A DNA stretch of 64,000 bases, from positions 1-64,000 of the forward strand of contig NZ_JAJOYU010000007.1 of the NCBI RefSeq assembly GCF_021290985.1, in the 5' to 3' direction. How positions within the stretch are numbered: the first letter of the stretch is position 1; the number at the start of each line of letters is the position of its first letter. Source of the DNA: Rheinheimera soli (lineage in GTDB: Bacteria > Pseudomonadota > Gammaproteobacteria > Enterobacterales > Alteromonadaceae). The notes beneath the pieces were generated by a model. It was given only the letters and a program-made list of their open reading frames with translations, was not told where the DNA came from and searched no databases. The position numbers and the translations under genes are program-made. Of the stretch, positions 61,252-64,000 are shown piece after piece.

Positions 61252-61290
61252 AAAAAGCCGCTTGATCTTAATAAAGAACAGCGGCTTTTT
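61252..61290. terminator. bidirectional terminator
   Basis: AAAAAGCCGCT with AGCGGCTTTTT around a 17-base loop, between the small membrane gene and the convergent di-haem gene. Confidence 0.8.
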
Positions 61291-61307
61291 GTATTGATTT
61301 CAAACTA

Positions 61308-64000
61308 TTACAAGGACTGTAAGAATGTTTTTACTGCAGTACGTTGTTCAGCAGTCAGGTTTTCATACAGGCTTCGGCTTTGAGTGGCTTCGCCACCGTG
61401 CCATAAAATAGCTTCGTCCAGAGTACGGGCACGACCATCGTGCAGATAACGTACTTTATCCTCGCCACCCTGCACATACTTCAGGCTGCCTAAACCCCAT
61501 AAAGGCGCAGTACGCCACATAGAACCAGAGGCTTTACCTTGTGGCAGGTTGTCCGCTAAACCAGGGCCCATATCGTGCAGTAATAAATTGCTGTACGGTT
61601 GGATTTTCTGGTTACGCAGCTCAGCCAATGGGTGAGTGTTGCCTGTAGTAAAGCTGGCGGTGTGACAAGCTACACATTGGCTTTGCACAAACAGCTGTTT
61701 ACCTTGAGCTATCAGCTCTGGGTTTACGTCATGTTCAGGCGATATGCGGCTACCGTCAGGGAAACCACTGCGTAAACTTCGCTGTGCCGGTACACCTAAT
61801 AAACCCAGATACTGAGTTAAATGTTGTAACTCGCCTTCAGAGATATGAGTAGTGCCTGAAGGTTGCTGACAATCTGCAGCGCCTTTCTGGCATGAACGTT
61901 GTGGATACACAGGCGACGTCACACCTATATCCTGAACTAAAGCTTCTGCTGCCTGATGGCGTGCACTGACTTTAGTGGCTTTCCAGCCAAAACGACCGAG
62001 CTGAGTTGCACCTGTTTCCGGGTTTTCTACCCAATGCGCCACACCTTTAACGCCATCACCATTGGCGTCATTGATGTCCACATTGGCCAGAATGGCCTGC
62101 TCAGGAATAGCTTCTAACAAGCCCAAACCTATCACTTGTGGCGCCTGACGTACTGAATACAGTTCTGGCACCGGACCTTTAAACTCATACAAAGGTTTTT
62201 GCAATTCGACTGCAGTACCATCCGGCAGCGTTTTCACTTCGGTCTGATAACCAGCTACGGATACTGAATAATCATCAGCATTAGCAGCTCTGGCTTTGGC
62301 CTGAATAGTTAAACCGTACAGTGGGTCTGCCACTACTTTGTTATCTGCTAACATGCCGGTAAAAACAGAGTAGGTATCGAGTTTAGCGCCAGCTTGTAAT
62401 GCCAGGCTACGGCCGTTGTTCAGGTGACAACCAATACAGCGTTCGTTGTTATAACGTGGTCCTAACTGATTCTGGTGCTCGGAAAATACCGGGTTTTGGG
62501 TGGGGGATTCTGAGTGAATACCTGATGCAAAAGAGGTATGAAACAAACGACGGCCTTTGGCAAATCTTAAGCTATTGCCTATACCAATATTGTTAGCCAT
62601 TTGCTGGAACATACGGAAAGGTTCTTCCGAATAGTTGTACGACACGCTGGTTTCGCCGCCGAGCAGAGTATGGGTTGGCAGAGGTTCTGAATCCAGGTTT
62701 GGCGCTATACCGTACCAGGGTCTCATACCTACACCTACAATATACAACTGTTCAAAGGAGTAATACCGCTCACCACCACCGTCCAGCACAGGTGCTAATA
62801 AACGTGGCGCTGGTGCCAGTTCAATTTTGTCACCCACTTTCAGCGGGCTATGAGGGCTGGTACGCCAGTTTGAATTAAAGCTCATCATGCATTCACGTTT
62901 ACCTGAATGACATAAAGGTTGACCACCTTCATTTGGATTATTAAAGCCATAGTTCAGCGACCAGCCAAAATCCCGCACATTTGGATTTTCGATATTACGG
63001 AACAAGCTGAAGGTGGTGCCACGGAAGCTGCCTTCGTTAACATGCAACCAGACTTCGATGCGGTTACCACCGGCAGGAATAGTGTCACGTATTTCTAAAC
63101 CAAAAGTACGGTTTTGGAAGTAAAAGGGTGGGAAGGTCAAATAACGTCCTGGCCCCTGATCAGGTGCATCCCAGGCTTCACCCCGTTCGCGGGCATGACG
63201 TTCTGTCGGACGAGCGCCCATAAAGGTCACTAGCGTACCATCTGCTTCTTTGTACTGAATTTGCTCCACCACTTCGGTGTTTTCAGGGAAGAGTGGCAAA
63301 GCACCTTCAGGTAAAGGCACAGGTTCATGGCCTGGTTCTGTTGGATCCGTTGGGTCTGTAGGTTCAGTCGGAATAGTTGGATCGGCAGGGTCCGCAGGAT
63401 CAGCCGGATCCGTAGGCTCAATGGGCGGAACTTCGCCAGTCTGGCCAAATACTTCCAGCTCCCGAATTGAGTACCCCCATGCATTGCCGGAGCTTGGTGT
63501 TAAAGCATTGATGCGGATATAGCGGTAGTCACCAGATAGATCCCATCTGTCTGTTCTATTGCCAAACTCATCCACATAAGGAGTAACTAAGGTAGTCCAG
63601 TTGCTGTTATCCAGCGAGCCCTGCACTTCATAGCTGGCAGCGTTAGCTGCTTCCCAATGAATAGCCACTTGCTCTACTTTACTGACTGAACCTAAATCGA
63701 CCGACATCCATGAAGGAGATTCCTGGTGATTTGATTCCCAGCGGCTGTCTGTATTGCCATCCACTGCTTTTGCAGAAGATTGCAAATGGCTGCTGGCATA
63801 AGTAGTTTTGCCTTTGGCTATATTGCTGCTGCCTGCTGGCGGAGCATCAGGTGATGTTGGTGCGTCTTCACCAGCAGTACCTATTACTTTCAGCTCCCAA
63901 ATGGAAAAACCATAGCCGTTATTGGCACTGTGTTTGGTCGCAAAGATACGCAGGTATCGGTACTTAGCATTGAGCTCAACAGTATCTGTTCTGTTGCCTT
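61308..64000 (-). CDS. di-haem oxidoreductase with discoidin-like domains (5' end beyond window)
   Basis: The frame stays open to the right edge, so at least 897 residues are present and the start is missing. Order from the edge inward: the end of one F5/8-type C domain (ANNGYGFSIWELKVIG), a second full one (SSAKAVDGNTDSRWESNHQ to YSIRELEVFG), a Pro-Asp-rich linker (63330-63430), then a cytochrome-type di-haem oxidoreductase region with haem sites CIGCH (near 62435) and CVACH (near 61675), ending LTAEQRTAVKTFLQSL. This resembles the di-haem peroxidase-like family found with iron-binding lipoproteins, here fused to carbohydrate-binding domains. It is probably exported. Confidence 0.88.
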   Translation of the reverse strand, partial: GNRTDTVELNAKYRYLRIFATKHSANNGYGFSIWELKVIGTAGEDAPTSPDAPPAGSSNIAKGKTTYASSHLQSSAKAVDGNTDSRWESNHQESPSWMSVDLGSVSKVEQVAIHWEAANAASYEVQGSLDNSNWTTLVTPYVDEFGNRTDRWDLSGDYRYIRINALTPSSGNAWGYSIRELEVFGQTGEVPPIEPTDPADPADPADPTIPTEPTDPTDPTEPGHEPVPLPEGALPLFPENTEVVEQIQYKEADGTLVTFMGARPTERHARERGEAWDAPDQGPGRYLTFPPFYFQNRTFGLEIRDTIPAGGNRIEVWLHVNEGSFRGTTFSLFRNIENPNVRDFGWSLNYGFNNPNEGGQPLCHSGKRECMMSFNSNWRTSPHSPLKVGDKIELAPAPRLLAPVLDGGGERYYSFEQLYIVGVGMRPWYGIAPNLDSEPLPTHTLLGGETSVSYNYSEEPFRMFQQMANNIGIGNSLRFAKGRRLFHTSFASGIHSESPTQNPVFSEHQNQLGPRYNNERCIGCHLNNGRSLALQAGAKLDTYSVFTGMLADNKVVADPLYGLTIQAKARAANADDYSVSVAGYQTEVKTLPDGTAVELQKPLYEFKGPVPELYSVRQAPQVIGLGLLEAIPEQAILANVDINDANGDGVKGVAHWVENPETGATQLGRFGWKATKVSARHQAAEALVQDIGVTSPVYPQRSCQKGAADCQQPSGTTHISEGELQHLTQYLGLLGVPAQRSLRSGFPDGSRISPEHDVNPELIAQGKQLFVQSQCVACHTASFTTGNTHPLAELRNQKIQPYSNLLLHDMGPGLADNLPQGKASGSMWRTAPLWGLGSLKYVQGGEDKVRYLHDGRARTLDEAILWHGGEATQSRSLYENLTAEQRTAVKTFLQSL
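63330..63430 (-). repeat. Pro-Asp/Pro-Thr repeat linker in the di-haem gene
   Basis: Short tandem codons encode ADP/TDP/TEP triplets over about 30 residues between the discoidin and di-haem regions. It is a flexible, possibly glycosylated linker. Confidence 0.85.

Noticed and set aside
63277-63522. Glycine/serine-valine repeat frame on the plus strand
   Set aside because: It is the complement of the Pro-Asp linker of the di-haem gene; the repeat is a by-product of the ADP/TDP codons.
1-64000. CRISPR arrays, tRNA/rRNA genes, prophage and insertion-sequence transposases
   Set aside because: No regularly spaced repeats, cloverleaf-like segments, phage structural genes or transposase motifs were recognised on reading both strands.

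Overview
The window looks like chromosomal DNA of an aerobic, carbohydrate-scavenging gammaproteobacterium of the Alteromonadales/Chromatiaceae type. A Rheinheimera-like organism is my best guess, inferred from protein style only; there is no rRNA or marker gene here. Supporting signs are two large TonB-dependent receptors, a ydbH-ynbE-ydbL envelope operon, an RND pump without its outer-membrane channel, a long-form isocitrate lyase, a flavin-dependent halogenase beside a TonB receptor, and short integron-type cassettes. I saw no tRNA, rRNA, CRISPR array, prophage or transposase gene.

Layout. 0.2-5.1 kb: TonB receptor, then a GGDEF-EAL protein. 5.2-9.4 kb: RND permease and adaptor (minus strand). 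9.9-12.7 kb: M16 lipoprotein protease. 12.9-15.6 kb: ydbH-ynbE-ydbL, with a partial tandem duplication of the ynbE start. 16.1-24.4 kb: HlyD-type adaptor, ABC ATPase, two FtsX/MacB permeases, an NtrC-type sigma54 activator, a histidine kinase and a LacI regulator. A GG-N10-GC sigma54 promoter and a cluster of TGTCCGC half-sites precede the adaptor. 24.4-29.3 kb: EEP-family phosphatase/nuclease, an unknown anchored protein, an alpha/beta hydrolase and a cytochrome c. 29.5-30.9 kb: an array of two or three integron gene cassettes with attC sites and no integrase in the window. 31.1-33.1 kb: PD40-type protein and PPK2.

33.4-40.5 kb and 51.9-55.0 kb look like a dispersed sucrose (or related alpha-glucoside) system: MFS transporter, TonB receptor, amylosucrase and fructokinase, plus a TPR-2OG oxygenase and a tryptophan-halogenase-like flavoprotein. 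A 16-bp palindrome (ACTTAATCGATTAAGT type) lies upstream of the MFS gene, upstream of the TonB receptor, and inside the amylosucrase reading frame. 40.8-51.7 kb is a second catabolic island: LacI regulator, Gfo/Idh/MocA dehydrogenase, four xylose-isomerase-like TIM barrels, a nucleoside-symporter-type MFS, a GMC oxidoreductase with its Tat-signal small subunit, and a DUF1080 protein. This set fits the oxidative 3-keto-glycoside route, in which a sugar is oxidised at C3 and the keto-glycoside is then cleaved.

55.0-61.3 kb: small motility-type and DUF2726 proteins, then the glyoxylate bypass (malate synthase, LysR regulator, isocitrate lyase). 61.3-64.0 kb: a di-haem oxidoreductase with discoidin-like domains, running off the right edge. 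Strong hairpin terminators separate most convergent units.
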